DNA of 64,000 bases from Sphagnum compactum. Lineage: Eukaryota > Bryophyta > Sphagnopsida > Sphagnales. Positions within the stretch are counted from its first letter, which is position 1. Each line of letters opens with the position of its first letter. The DNA lies in assembly GCA_965153455.1 (NCBI GenBank), contig OZ234494.1, positions 6,634,001 through 6,698,000 of the forward strand, in the 5' to 3' direction. The notes under the pieces were generated by a model that had not been told where the DNA came from, searched no databases, and saw only the letters and a list, made by a program, of their open reading frames with translations. The position numbers and the translations under genes were made by a program. This document shows positions 23,591-36,440 of the stretch, piece by piece.

Positions 23591-26500
23591 TGGTTAACAT
23601 GCAATTGATTTAACCAAAATATTAAATATTTGATTAATGTAAAATTTGAGATAAGAAGCCAAACTTTGAACATGTTTCAACTACATAAAAAATGGGAAAA
23701 AAATATAATTAATTAAAAAAAATTGTGATGAATTTTCATGGTTTAAAAATTTTTACCCATTTCAATTTGCACCCAATTTGCAAGCATTGGTGTATTGCAC
23801 AAAAATTAGATTATTTCTTTGTTTATTTCCCTTTTTTATTGCCTCCTTTTTGTTTATTTTTTCTTTCTTTTAAATATTTTATGCCAACAAATCATCCATC
23901 CCTCTAAGCATTTAATTTAAATAATGACACACATCAAGAGAAAGTTGCGACCCCTATAATATATTCATGGGATGTGGAAGGTACACATGCTTTAATAGAT
24001 TCATAATATTTTCAAAAAACTTTAATTACATTTAATTATGTAGTACAAAAGAAGCTTCAACACATGTTTGTAGAATAATTAATTAATTTTTAATATTTCA
24101 TGATAAGAATAAAATATTTTTGACTATTCCAAATGATTATTTATTTTTTCACAAAATTTTGTTATTAGAAAAAAGTTGAAAATTACAACATTTTCAAAGA
24201 TATTATAATTAGTGTAAAAAATGTTGAGGTACTATGTTAAATAAATAAAATATAAATATATGTATAATAAATAGGTAATACATAAGATGGAGTTTTTTCA
24301 TGGTAAATCATATTTTCATAAGGAACAAAGATCATTAAATGAGTATACAAATCATTCGATTTTATCAAGTTGTGTTTGTTGTATGGCAACATTTTCATCT
24401 TCTATCCCCTTTTTGGAATGTTAATAATAATTCTAAGTGTTTCCATAAGTTGCAAGGATACTTTAAATCTATATAATAGGAAATTGGTAATTCTTATATT
24501 GTAATTTTATTAGGATCTATCATTAAGCAATGACATTTCCAATGAGAACACTCTTGGTCATTTGCCCATATAATTAATGTTTCAAATTGAAATTTAATCA
24601 ATGAATCTCCAAAAATGATAATGAAAAGATCACAATGATGGATACATAGAATGATCATTTTTATTTAGTAGAAGATTCATGCAAAGGTCTAAGTTCTATA
24701 TATTTATGGTAGGAAAATTTGGATTACCAACCATGCCATTATCCCAATAGGTTGTCAATAACCATTGATGTTGTCACAAGACATGCACAAACTTATTTTA
24801 TTTAACTTATTCATATTATTTATGCACTATTGAAACAATGATCAAATGGGATTTTGCATGTATAATGTTTGATACACATTCATAAATCCTTAATATTTTT
24901 TATTGAAGATAAGAAATCGATTTACAAGACAAGAAAATGTAAATGTGAATCCAAAGAAAAAATTATTTACAAGTATGCTAAGTATTCCAATCATGAATTA
25001 ATCACTTTTCTTTTGTATTAATTGCATATTCAAGTTGTTTTGTCTTTTGCTTCATCTTGTTTAGATCATTTGACAAATACATAGACTTTAAATGTTTAAG
25101 TTTTTTTTCCTTTTGAAGATAAATAGTCATGACATTTAAAACATGCTTGTAGAAGTATAAATGGTTTAATCAAATGATCAAAACACATATCAAAATAGTT
25201 TTTTAGCGAAAGAGAAAAATACACAAGAAGAACATTGAGGAGAATATTATATCACGAAATGCACAAATAATGAGATGAACATCACTTGTTATGTAACACC
25301 TTAAGTGAATGGAAATCACAATGAAGGAGATAGAAGTTCAAATTATAGATTACCATTTCTACATTTGACCTTCTTTATTTATTATTGTTATTATTTTTTA
25401 TGATTTGACACCATCAATTAAATTGGAATTGGTTATTTTTTCCTCTTTGATTGAATCTACTTTTTATTTCAACCCCTAAATGCTAAAGAAGTCAATTTCT
25501 TTTGAGAATTTCAAATAGATGTGGGTGATAGAAATTTAAATATTTTTCATCCATTATTTGGAGTTTCAAGGGCTTTTTGAGAGTTTTCAAATGGCCTTTA
25601 GATTGGATGAGGTTTTGATAAGTGCACATAGTGGGTCTTTGATTGGGAAACATAACTACACACATTTAGGTTTGCACCAATGAGAGTGGTGGGAATCCCA
25701 GGTGGGTAGCAAGGGGCTTACTCTTAGAAGCTCATTTATGAGCTAACCTAGGAGTTCCAATGCTAGGATCCCTTTGAGATTGTTGCCCCTTATCAAGGAT
25801 CCTCACCTTTGTAATAAAAAAATTGCAAGGTTTCATTCTTACTTGATAGACCACATTTTGGCTTGAAATATTTTTGTGTGAGTACCTAACTTGGTCATTG
25901 TGGGAGTGTTGTATTAAGATGCATGCATTATTTGTGATGTCAAAAGGATTGTTTTCCTTGGTGAAACTCTGTACCTAACTTAGGACAATACATGCTTGGT
26001 CTTGTATGAGTTCAATCAAGCTTTGGTATTTCAACATCCTTTTATTTAATTTTGGCTGAAATTTTCACCAAAGATTTTTGAATGTATAAACTTAGATTCA
26101 CATGTTAGATTTGTCATTTCATATTCACAGATGATGAATAGAGTAAACCAGATTTTTAACTAAGCCTTTGAATAATGATCAATAAAAGATCTCACACAAT
26201 GGTAAAAATGGCTTAGGCTTGTAAGGGTTAATGTTAGAGAGAGAACATATTTTTTCGACATTGTTCCATATTTGATTGGGTAAAAGGCACTAATGTGACC
26301 TTTCAACCTCTCTACTTGCACTCTTTGTTGTCTACTTGGTTTTAAGTTTTCAAGTTTCCTCTTGATGAATAATCTTATAATGTTCTATTGTGAAAGAAAG
26401 GGAATTTGAAGACTCCTGAGGTGCTATTATTTTTGGGTTTATCAAAATGTGGATGCCATGCAAGTTAATCAGTAGCATGCAAGTGTTTTGATTCAAACAT

Positions 26501-27845
26501 TTAGAGTGATCATGAATATGTGTAAGAATTAAAAATAGTAGATTCCAAAGTTCCCACAAAAATGACCTTATAAATGATTTTGTATACAAAAAATTCTTGG
26601 ATGTTAACAAAAATCAAACAAGAAAATTAATATTACAATGTAATTTACACACTGAGGGTGAACTTTTCACATGATCTTTTCACGTGTGAACATTTCAAGT
26701 TCCTTCAATTTGTTTTTTATGAAGGTGATTATTAGTATGTTTACCTTACTATCATGATTATGCCTTAAGGTAACCATCACCTTAACATCACTTGTGTCTT
26801 ATTTTGTTCTTCAAGACTTTATTGACACTAAATAGCTACAGCCACCATAGTACCTGGGCCATTCAATAGCCCATTGTCAAATATTTAATTAAATTTCAAA
26901 ACTTCACTTTGACACCCATTTTTTGAATTTTTTTTGTGTTAAAAAGGTTGAAATATTAATTAACATATCAAAAAAAGTTGAGTAATATTAATGAATTAAA
27001 AATTGATGTCAATTGCAATTTTATAAAATTTAAATTTAAAGAGGTAGTGTGTTTTTTACAATAATAAAAAAATCATTATCTCACTCTTGTCAAGTTGCTA
27101 GACTTTCTCATGTGCACTTATTAAATAATGGCTTGATTTCTTTGTGAAAGTATTTATTAAACAAGACCCATTGAATGGGAAAGAAAAAACATAGGAAAAG
27201 AATCAAATTCTTATTGGGGTTTGGTTCCAAGATTGATTGAAACTAGAACCAAATTGACTTTAAAAAGAAAATCCAATTCCAATTCCATTGTAGGCCTTTG
27301 GGGTTTCATTTTATTTTAGTGTTTTCATTTTTCAAGCACATCAATGTGTTGTTTGATTTTTCTTTTTCATGTTTCTTAAGTAGATTGCTTTTAGATTTTT
27401 GTTCAAACATATTGCTCAAGCTTTTGTGATTTTCAAGTTTTTTTTTTTTCCAAGTTCTTGTTTGATTTTCTTGAGCATCTTACATCAACTTCAAGCAAGC
27501 ATGGAGATACAAGCAAAATAAGTTCTTTAATTAAACTTGTTCATGGTTTTGTTGCTTGTTGTGTTGTTCATTAGTTGACTTTCTTTTTTGTTTTTGTTGT
27601 GGGGATGGGTGTGATGATGGTGGTCTTCTTCACATAACTCTTCCTTCTTCTCATTGTGTTGGTCATCATTTTTTTACTTGTACCTTGCTTCATTTTTACA
27701 AATTCAAAAAATGGATTTTTTTTGTTGTTGGAGTCCATGTTTTGAGTCTTGTGAATTTGCGAGAGAAAAAAAAGAGACTCCTTTGAATTTATTTTTTAAA
27801 ACTTTGAATCGAAATTTATCATTATTATTGTTATTATTTTCAAGA
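23590..27845. other. AT-rich intergenic DNA, no gene recognised
   Basis: No gene, RNA gene or element ends recognised. The longest frame (26,350-26,610, minus, 86 codons) has no identifiable content. Positions 27,556-27,866 hold two overlapping short frames in T-rich DNA that look accidental. Confidence 0.6.
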
Positions 27846-27890
27846 AGTCCATTCTTGGCCTTGTGAACTTGCAAGGCCAAAAAATGGACT
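27846..27890. repeat. Short hairpin
   Basis: Positions 27,846-27,863 pair with 27,872-27,890, with one mismatch and a one-base bulge, around an 8-nt loop. The stem contains 'agtccatt' and 'ggccttg'. A related diverged phrase ('gagtccat', 'cttgtgaatttgc') lies about 110 bp upstream. It could be a small MITE remnant; function unknown. Confidence 0.55.
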
Positions 27891-28370
27891 CGAAATTTTT
27901 TTCTTTTTTTCTTGATTTTGTTTTGTTTGCATACTTTATTTTAATATTTTGAATGTTGGAACCAAAGATTACTCATAACTAGGAGTTATGGAGCCAGGAA
28001 TCAAAGTTGAAACCAAATTCAATATTTCAAAAAAAGATTATCGAAACCAAATTGTTTGGAAAATGTTAGGAACTAGAACTAATGGGCACTAGACAACTTT
28101 GATTTAAACCCTAACCTAAACCCTAGACTAAGAACCATGGTGGGTTCTTAGGCAAGGCTAAATATTTGAGTATATGTCATGGTCACCTAAGGAAAGAACC
28201 ACCCACATATCTAGTGGGGGTGTGGTGAAAAAGTCCCAACATTGGTTTTAAGATGGAAAAACCCTAAAACCCACCTATTTATTAAATGTGCTAATGTGGA
28301 GCAAGCCCATTAGCCATAATGGGCTTACTTTGGCAACAATGTTTATTTCCCAATTTCCCCAAATTTTGAA
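27891..28370. other. Intergenic DNA
   Basis: No gene recognised. The 'aaaccctaacctaaaccctag' phrase near 28,110 resembles telomere-type words but is not an array. Confidence 0.5.
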
Positions 28371-28560
28371 TTGAAAAATATGATTCAACCTATACAAAGG
28401 ATTTTCCATGGAAAGAATGGGCTTGATGTTGAGTTTTTTTTTCAATATCACCATATTTTTATGATAAGTTCTGATAGGTAGCCAAAAATATAGAAGGATT
28501 TTGTTTTTTTTCTACTTTCATATCTAGTAAGGCAAAAGTATCCTTGGGTGGCACCACTAG
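28370..28560 (+). repeat. Dispersed repeat family A, well-preserved copy
   Basis: Matches the reverse complement of 42,620-42,820 through 'caacctatacaaag', 'tttttatgataagttc', 'tagaaggatt' and 'ctactttcatatctagt'. My by-eye impression is roughly 75-80% identity. A further piece matching the remote end of the 42-kb copy ('ggatgatcac', 'tacatcaca', 'ttgaaaaaaaa') lies at about 28,832-28,875, which suggests the copy was split by an insertion. No coding capacity. Confidence 0.65.
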
Positions 28561-30597
28561 GAATCACCTCAAGGAATGGTTAAAGAACTAAAAACAACCA
28601 AATCATTTTCTTAGGCCTATTTCTTTAAATGTTTTCACAACTATAAATTATTTTTTTCTTATGTTTATTAATTTCATGCACTAATATAGGGCTTGAAGTT
28701 TATTTTGGAATTAAATTTTTTGGAAATTGTTAAAACTTCAAAATGGCCCCTTTAGATAAATTTAATTGATAACCTTGACTTTGAAAATTCATAAATAAAT
28801 TATACTTATTCAATTAATTGCCTATCTTATGGATGATCACCATTTTAGTTACATCACACAATTGAAAAAAAAACCCCTAAGCATAAGGGTCGTCTTCTTT
28901 AGTACAATTTCAAATCAAACACCAACATAAATGAGTCATTCAATCTGGCTAGATTCATATTGTAGTAAGTTGGCCCATCACCACACCCAATTAAAGTATT
29001 GGATTGCAGTGTTATTTGGTGTGCTTGGTTGTATTTTAGGCTCTTTGTTGTTCTAAAAGATATGTAAGGTTGCAAGTTGACCCCTTTTTATGTTAGGGTT
29101 CACGGTCATATATGTGTGTCAACTTTTGGTCTTTTTTTCATTTAGATGTTGGAGATGGTGCACCTGGTCGAAATCTTGTGCCAATTGCTAAGGAGTTGTG
29201 CAAAAAAGTCACTTATCCACTATTTGATTACTAATGGGCCATAATAACCTTCAAAAAGTTTGATTAATGGCACTTAGAAATTATCACATTAAAAATAAAA
29301 TTAAAGCCTTGTAAAAACTTGAAGGAGTCTTTGTTTTGGTATTTGATCCTCCATAGCATCATCATGATGTGTGAATTTTTGGACTTGGTTCTACTCTCCA
29401 AATAACACTTGCGATTCTTGTTAACATAATTTGTTACATGTGGGGGATGACCGTTGGATCTATCCTTTGGGGTCCATAATTTGTGAAAATGTGAACCTAT
29501 ATATTGAGTAGCCCTTTTTTTATTGGTCAAATTTTGTCAAAAAATGAAATTCAAAACTCAAAAATCCATTGATTTTGGAGTTTTTGAATTGCCATAAATG
29601 AAAAAAAATAGTAGAGATGACCAAATTTCTATACTTGGTTTTCACTATGTAGCAAAAATATAGATAGATGATTAAAGATTTGTATTTCACATTTGGTTTG
29701 TAGCCATATTTGGCTAAATCTTACTAGAGATGATCGCTAGCCATGTTTTCTACATCTTCCTATGGATGATCACTTTGGCTACAAATAAAAACTCTTAAAA
29801 AAACACTGCTACTAAGCTTAGTACAATTTTTTTATAAAGGATAGTTATGCTTTGCTTGGCCAAATATGGAATAGATAAATACAGGTGAATGCCCTCTTAC
29901 CCACTCTAGTGGTAATCATCAAGCTATCCATATGTAGGAACCTTTACCCTTCTTTCAAGGGGAAAAAAGAGGGGAAGAATGGGCAACCATAACCCTCCTT
30001 TTGGTTGTTGTTAAAAAGTGCCCACTTAAGGGGAAAGTGTCAAAAAAAGGTATTTACCTTTAGAGGGTGTAGAATCCTTCAAGTCATGTGTGGCTTTCTA
30101 TCAATCTTCTTATGCCTTGATGCATGTCCTTATTCATTAGGTCATGATTGATTGACAAAGAAAGAGAGAGCCTATGTGTCATTCTTCTCACATCTTGATG
30201 CAACTTTACCCAACTCTTGGTTAGTCACCAATGATATTATTTCTACAACCATGGCTAGGTTGGTCTATTGTAGCCTTGATCATACCAACTTTGAACACAT
30301 CATGAGGTATCAAATTTTGTATGTTGGAATGTTCTGCAAACTCACATGCACATTGGTTGTTCATGATATGGCTTTAACTAGTTGTGAACAATAAATTGAG
30401 TTTTATAGCAAATTATTGATTGGCTGAAACTTTGACTCAGGGGTACTTGTTGTAGTAGTGGAAGGTCAATTGTGACTTGTGACTAGTATTCAATTGGGAT
30501 GATAGATATCCTCCACATCTAGGTTGTTGAAAGGGCCCATCAAACCTAAATACTAGGTAGTACAACTTTTACATACCCAAGTTGTTGTATGGTTATC
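28560..30597. other. Intergenic DNA with family A fragments
   Basis: No gene recognised. Fragments resembling repeat family A ('tggctacaaa', 'ggatgatcac') occur at 28,832-28,875 and 29,700-29,790. Short frames at 29,264-29,530 (-) and 30,152-30,394 (+) carry no recognisable domain. Confidence 0.5.
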
Positions 30598-30875
30598 ATT
30601 TTTGAGGTTTTATCAAATTTTTGGGTTTTAAATTTTTTTTTACAATTTGTGAGTTGATGTTTTCTAGCCTAGGATAGCCTCAAGTGTCTAATTTTTGAGG
30701 TTTTATCAAATTTTTGGGTTAAATTTTTTTTTTACAATTTGTGAGTTGATGTTTCTAGCCTAGGATAGCCTCAAGTGGCTAATTTTTGAGGTTTTATCAA
30801 ATTTTTGGGTTAAAATGTTTTTTTTTACAATTTTTGAGTTGATGTTTTCTAGCCTAGGATAGCCTCAAGTGGCTA
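30598..30875 (+). repeat. Three tandem copies of a 91-94 bp unit
   Basis: Units at about 30,598-30,690, 30,691-30,781 and 30,782-30,875. Each begins 'tttttgaggttttatcaaat', passes a T-run, and ends 'gcctcaagtg' plus 'tcta' or 'gcta'. Copies differ mainly in the length of the T-run, plus a few substitutions, so the triplication is recent compared with the surrounding repeats. Confidence 0.92.
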
Positions 30876-33800
30876 TGTATTACATTCTAACCAAGAAAAT
30901 ATATTGTTTGCTTGATAACAATAGAGCTTCAATTTGAAAAGATAATATTAAATGATAATTGAATTTATAGGCAGCCCAAAAATTATGGGGTTTTTTTTTT
31001 TGTTTTGAAGGAACTTTCATTCTAGGGGGTTAACTTCTTGGGAAGCAAGTTGTACAAAATTTTATTTTCAGATTTTAAAGTCTTGCTTCATGACATTCAA
31101 GCCACTCAACTCCAAAGATGTACAAGGAATTACAAAATATTTAAAATTGTGATTTAAAAAATAATTCCAATGACCAAAAATTACTCAAAATTCAATATCT
31201 CCGCAAACTTAGATCTAAAAATTAGGAAATCACTTCTAAGAAAAATCCACCCAATGAGGGGATTTCCAATAGTACCAAAAGTGCATCGCTATTCCCCTAA
31301 ATTGTTTTGGTTTGATTTCTTGAATTTTGAATTAAAAATTTATTTATTATCCAATAGCTCTTACACAATAACAAGTTTCAACAAGATGAAACAACCTTGG
31401 GGCACACGACTTAACGACTTTTGTAATAAATAGATGTGAAATCAGAGGCTTCAATTCAAACAAAGGAAAACGAGTTTTTTTTTGGGGCTTGTTGGTCTTT
31501 TTGTCCCTTACATTATGTGAGATTTAGTCTTCAATTTCAATTTGAACAAGGAAATGGGAACTTCTTTGCTTGTGGGTGCTAGCTAGTCTTTTACAATTTG
31601 TGAGATTTAGGCTTCAAATTCCAACAAGGAAGTGCAATTGCTTTGCTTGTTGGTTTCATTTTTCCTAGGTGTGGATTATTTGCATACCATTACACTTTCT
31701 GTACCTTGAATTGCACTTTGATCTTGATGTCTAATTCACCCAAAAATGGTGTGCATCCAAAACACTTCACTTTTATGGGGTTTGAAAATAAAGGATTTAA
31801 GTGGAGATTAGGGTACATGCATGTTGAGGTATAGGTAATTAATTTATAGCAAAGTTCAAACCTAATGCCTTTGCACATAGTAAGCCATGTTTTTTTTCCC
31901 CCCCCAATTTTTACCTGAAGTTGCCATGGTCCATGAGAAGAGTTAAAACATTTCCCAAAAATTTGTCAATTCAAAAGACTGAAAAACATTGATTTTTTTT
32001 CATTTAGGCCAAAGTGGCAATCAACCATAAGAAGATTTAGCCAATGCTTGGAAAGAAGATATGAAAATAAAGAAATAGAAGGATCCCAAGGTTATCATCT
32101 AGAGCCTAATATACAAATCTAGTGATTACTTTTTGCTTAATAAGAAAATCACAGGATTATTTTATTCTAGCAATAAAAACCCCAAAAAACATTGAATTTT
32201 TTTTCCCCTTTTAATTATTTTCCAACTAGCACAAAATTGTTCAAACAAAAATTTGGGAATGAATATATTATTGGCATAGTTAAATAACATAAACTTTTGC
32301 TTTTGCTAAAGAAAACTAAGTGTGAGGCTTGTGAAGAAAAGCACAAAGGCTTTGTAAGTCCAAGATTGTGTTTTACTTTTGCAAAAATATAAGAGTTTTT
32401 GAAGCTTGAAAAAGATGATCATGAGAAATTTTGTAAATTGATCTTACCACAAACAAATGGATACCATAATACCATGGTAGCAAGTTCAACATTTCAGTAT
32501 CCAAAAAATATTTTATTTTGAAAATTCCCATTTGAAAAATAGAATAGTTCAGATTGTTCTAAAAGATTTTACTTTTCCTTAGCAAGTTTTTTTCTTTGAA
32601 AAAAATATTTTTGAAAATAATGTAATTAGTGTCAAAGTACAGCAGTGAATGTTGGAGCTACTTCACAAAAGTAAAATAAAATTATGGGTTCTCAAATACC
32701 TTAGTCTTTTTATTAGCCCTTGATGAACCTTAACATTGGTGGTTGGAGATAATTGGATGGTTACTCAAGAATTCAAATATTTTCCATTACTTAGGTAATT
32801 AGGCTAGTTCAACACTAATTATATTATTTTAGGAATGTTGCAATTTTTTTAAAAATAATTTCCAAATCTATTATTTGAGGAGGAAAATGTAAAATCTAAT
32901 TGAATATTCAAGAACATATCATTTTTCAAAATGGAATTCCCAAAATTAATTAATTATTTGACAAACGCACGTCGAAGTGATCAAAGTACTACAATATTTA
33001 GACAAGGATAAGCAAAAGGATAGGGAGTTACGCATAGGGGGGTTGCACCTCTAATTGTGCATCTTTCCACACCTTTAGCTCCTTCATGTGCCTCCTACAA
33101 ATGCTTGGTCACTTGAAGCAAAATTTAATTAGGTCCGAATGAGAAGAAATTGGATGCAAAAACCCTTTTTGTGAATCCAGTAAAAGTTACTATATTTGAC
33201 AAAAATGCCCAGCCTTCACAATCTACAATATTACACATAGCCACTACTAAATTCTAATCCAAAAAGAAAATAAAGGTCCACAATTTTTTAAAAAGGAAAT
33301 TAAAAATTCAACTTTCAATGCAATGCACGATGGAATTGAATGTAAAATTTCCCATTGATGACTCATGAGCTTTAGACATGTGGACTTTTACATCCTTGGT
33401 GCTCAAGTATATCAACTTAGAATTTTTTTGAAAAGGATATTGTGAAATCTGTTTCAACTTTTTCACTTCATTGACATTTTGCATCCGCCCCCTATAACAT
33501 CATCATACTTTGCGGTTTTGACATTGTCATACTTTGTAGTTTTGTGTGCGGGCACCCTTCTTTATTTGGGTATTTTTCTCCATTTGAATTTGGTTGACAA
33601 ATCTCATCATCAAACCAAACAAAAAAAAAAAAGAATCCTTGAAGTTGAATTCATGTTCACACAATTTTAGACACTACATACGTGTTACATTGACCATGGT
33701 TCGCATCATTTCGTTGTGAAACCTCACACTTGATATTTTTTTTCCTTTTCCCCTTTTGTTAGTACATGTGGTTGGCCATGAGAAGCATAAGAATCCATGT

Positions 33801-34590
33801 AGATAGTGCCCTTCATGTGGGAATTATGGTCACTTGTAAATGACAAGTTGGGATCATGGGTGGGGAGTTAAGACAAACACCTAAAGAGTGGTCAACAAAC
33901 ATTTGTATACTTTCTAAACCACCTCAAAAGTGTCATGAGTGTACATTTATGTACAAAAGCTTGATTTTTGTTAACTTTGTTGTTGTTGTTGTTGTTGTAT
34001 GAACCTATTAACTCTAGTGTGGAAATGGTCCAAAACAAAAGGGTTGATTTATATGGGAAACTATAGCCGTTTCAAAAGTTGAACTTGTTTGGCTATTGAT
34101 CAACTTTTGCTTTTCCATTTTATTTGATAATTGCCAAATTGCATTATAGTAATGCAACACCCCTCCCGTATATGTTTTTGGATATGGACACACATACATC
34201 ATAGTAGTTCCAAAAAGCTTGGGAGTTTGAAAGTTCAGATTTTCCAAAAAAAATGTTCCAAAAGTTCAAAAATTCAAACAAATTTAACAAATATATTCCA
34301 ATATGCAAAGGATGTAAAAAGGTTTCAAGAGCATGTAAAACAATTGTTTTCATTTTAGGTGTGGGCACATTTGTGGGCATAACTTTCAAGCGGGCTCCGA
34401 GGTAAGTACCTTACAAATCTACATGGTCGCCTTAGTAATAGTTTCCTTTCAGATTAAGTTAATATTTTACATAGAAGAGAAGGGTAGTGACCGAAGGCAT
34501 TTGTTGAAGGGGACAGGAAACTAGGGCTCTCATTGTCATTTTTGAGGCCTTCAAACAGATGATGGCCTTCCCCTATACCAAAAAATAAAA
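30876..34590. other. AT-rich intergenic DNA
   Basis: No gene recognised. A (GTT)n microsatellite lies at about 33,977-33,998 and a C-run at about 31,898-31,907. The frames at 31,170-31,433 and 34,144-34,389 have no recognisable content. Confidence 0.6.
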
Positions 34591-36440
34591 ACCCAATTTT
34601 TTTTATAGTAGGTCCAAATGTTGATTGCATTTCATTAAAAGGGTATACTTGAGTTGTTTCAAGAACATGAAACAAATATTTTTCATATCAAAAAATTGGA
34701 TATGTAACTCACAACTACATGCCTTTCCTCTATTCAAAAAAAAAAAACATTTTGTTTTCATGCTAGGTCCAAATGTTGATTACATTTCAATAAAAAGTTG
34801 ATAAAGTTGTTTCAAAAGCATGAACCAAATATTATTTGTATCAAGAAATTGAATACCTAATTCATAGTTGGGTCCATTCATGATTGGGGTGTGTAGGTTT
34901 TAAAGCAATAGAAAGGACAACTTTGAATTTTTTTCTATTTGCATCATTATGATTATATTAGATTTTTTTATGCCAATAGATAAAATGAAGTTGTGTTAAA
35001 TCAATAAAGAAACATTAAAAAATTTGGACATTATATGTATGTCCTTTTGATTCCTTTAAACCTAATTACATCAATTGTCTAAACTACATTTCTTTATAAA
35101 ATGAATCAAAAGGAACGCATTAAAAATTGCAATTGATGTCAAATTTTTTTAATGGACAAATAATGCTTATACCTATGTTTAGCCATGTTCATTGCATGCA
35201 TTTGACTATATTAAAAACCATATGAAATTTTTGAAAGTAACAAAATTCAATCTTTGAGGCTATAAGGGAAAGGATTTCTTTTTGGGGCCATTTGGTTGAT
35301 TTTTTATATTCACTAGGCTTAAGATTATAACTTGAAGTGTGGGTCACACGTGTAAGAAATAATCATTCAAAAAAAAAAGTGAAATTGTTTATAAATGTTT
35401 ATTTAAACATTTTTTGCATTTTAAAGCTTAAACCAAGGTTTAAATGCACACCAATGTATATCACATGAAAAAAATCATCACCATCACATGAATTATCTTA
35501 ATTTAGACTATTCTAATTTTCTCAATCAAATTTGTCTTGTGTAAATGTTATTTGTAGAAACTAGTGTAAAACAAGTCTTAATTTGGTTTTTCCTTTTTTT
35601 GGAACCCCAACCATGATTGGGCCCAACTATATGTCTTTTCCTTATAAAAAAACAACACAAATTTTTCAAAGTAGGTCCAAATGTTAATGGGTGCAAACAT
35701 GATAAAAGGAGCCATGGTCGCTTCCTTATCCATTGTTCATTCTTGAAATATTTCAATAAAAATTATTTTAAAATAAGTAAAATGATTTATTATGTTAAGG
35801 TTTGTATCACAATATGTCATTTAAAAAAAAAATCAAGTTTTTTTATAAATTTTTTATTACTTAAAAATTATTGGTTACAATGTTTTTAAATGATCAAACA
35901 TTGATTACACTTGTGGCGATGTGACTCCTATTAATGTGATCACACCTCGATTCCATTTCAGGTAAAGAGTGTAAAGGTTTCAAAACCATAAAACAACTAA
36001 ATTTTTCATATCTAGAAAATATTAAATACATAACCTGCAACTATATATGCCCAGCCTCCATACAAAAAATAACCCAATTTTTTTTATAATACCAAATGTT
36101 GATTCCATTTCATGAAAAGGGTGTAAAGGTTTCAGGAGCATAAAAAAACTAAAATTTGCATATCTGGCAAGTATTAAATAGCAACCTGCACCTACATGCC
36201 CAAGCCCATACAAAAAACAACCCAATTTTCTTTATAATAACAAATGTTGATTCCATTTCACCAAAAGAATGTAAAGGTTTCAAGAGCATAAAAAAGCTAT
36301 ATTAAATACGTACCTGCAGCTATATATGCCCAATCCCCCATACCAAAAAAACCCAATTTTCTTTGTAATATCAAATGTTGATTCCATTTCACCAAAGCTA
36401 AATTTTTCATATCCAAATATTAAATACCTAACCCACAACT
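34590..36440 (+). repeat. Decayed tandem array, period about 130-155 bp
   Basis: The phrase 'aaatgttgatt' followed by 'catttca' recurs at about 34,616, 34,771, 36,094, 36,242 and 36,373, with a partial copy near 35,675 ('ccaaatgttaat') and another near 35,900-35,960. Each unit continues with 'gtaaaggtttca', 'agcata', 'ttaaata', 'ctacatgcc' and 'caacccaatttt'. The 36-kb group of three to four units is the best preserved. About 1 kb of AT-rich DNA separates it from the 34.6-kb pair. Confidence 0.8.

Noticed and set aside
28100-28140. Telomere-like 'ccctaa' words
   Set aside because: Only a few imperfect units, not an array; common in AT-rich plant intergenic DNA.
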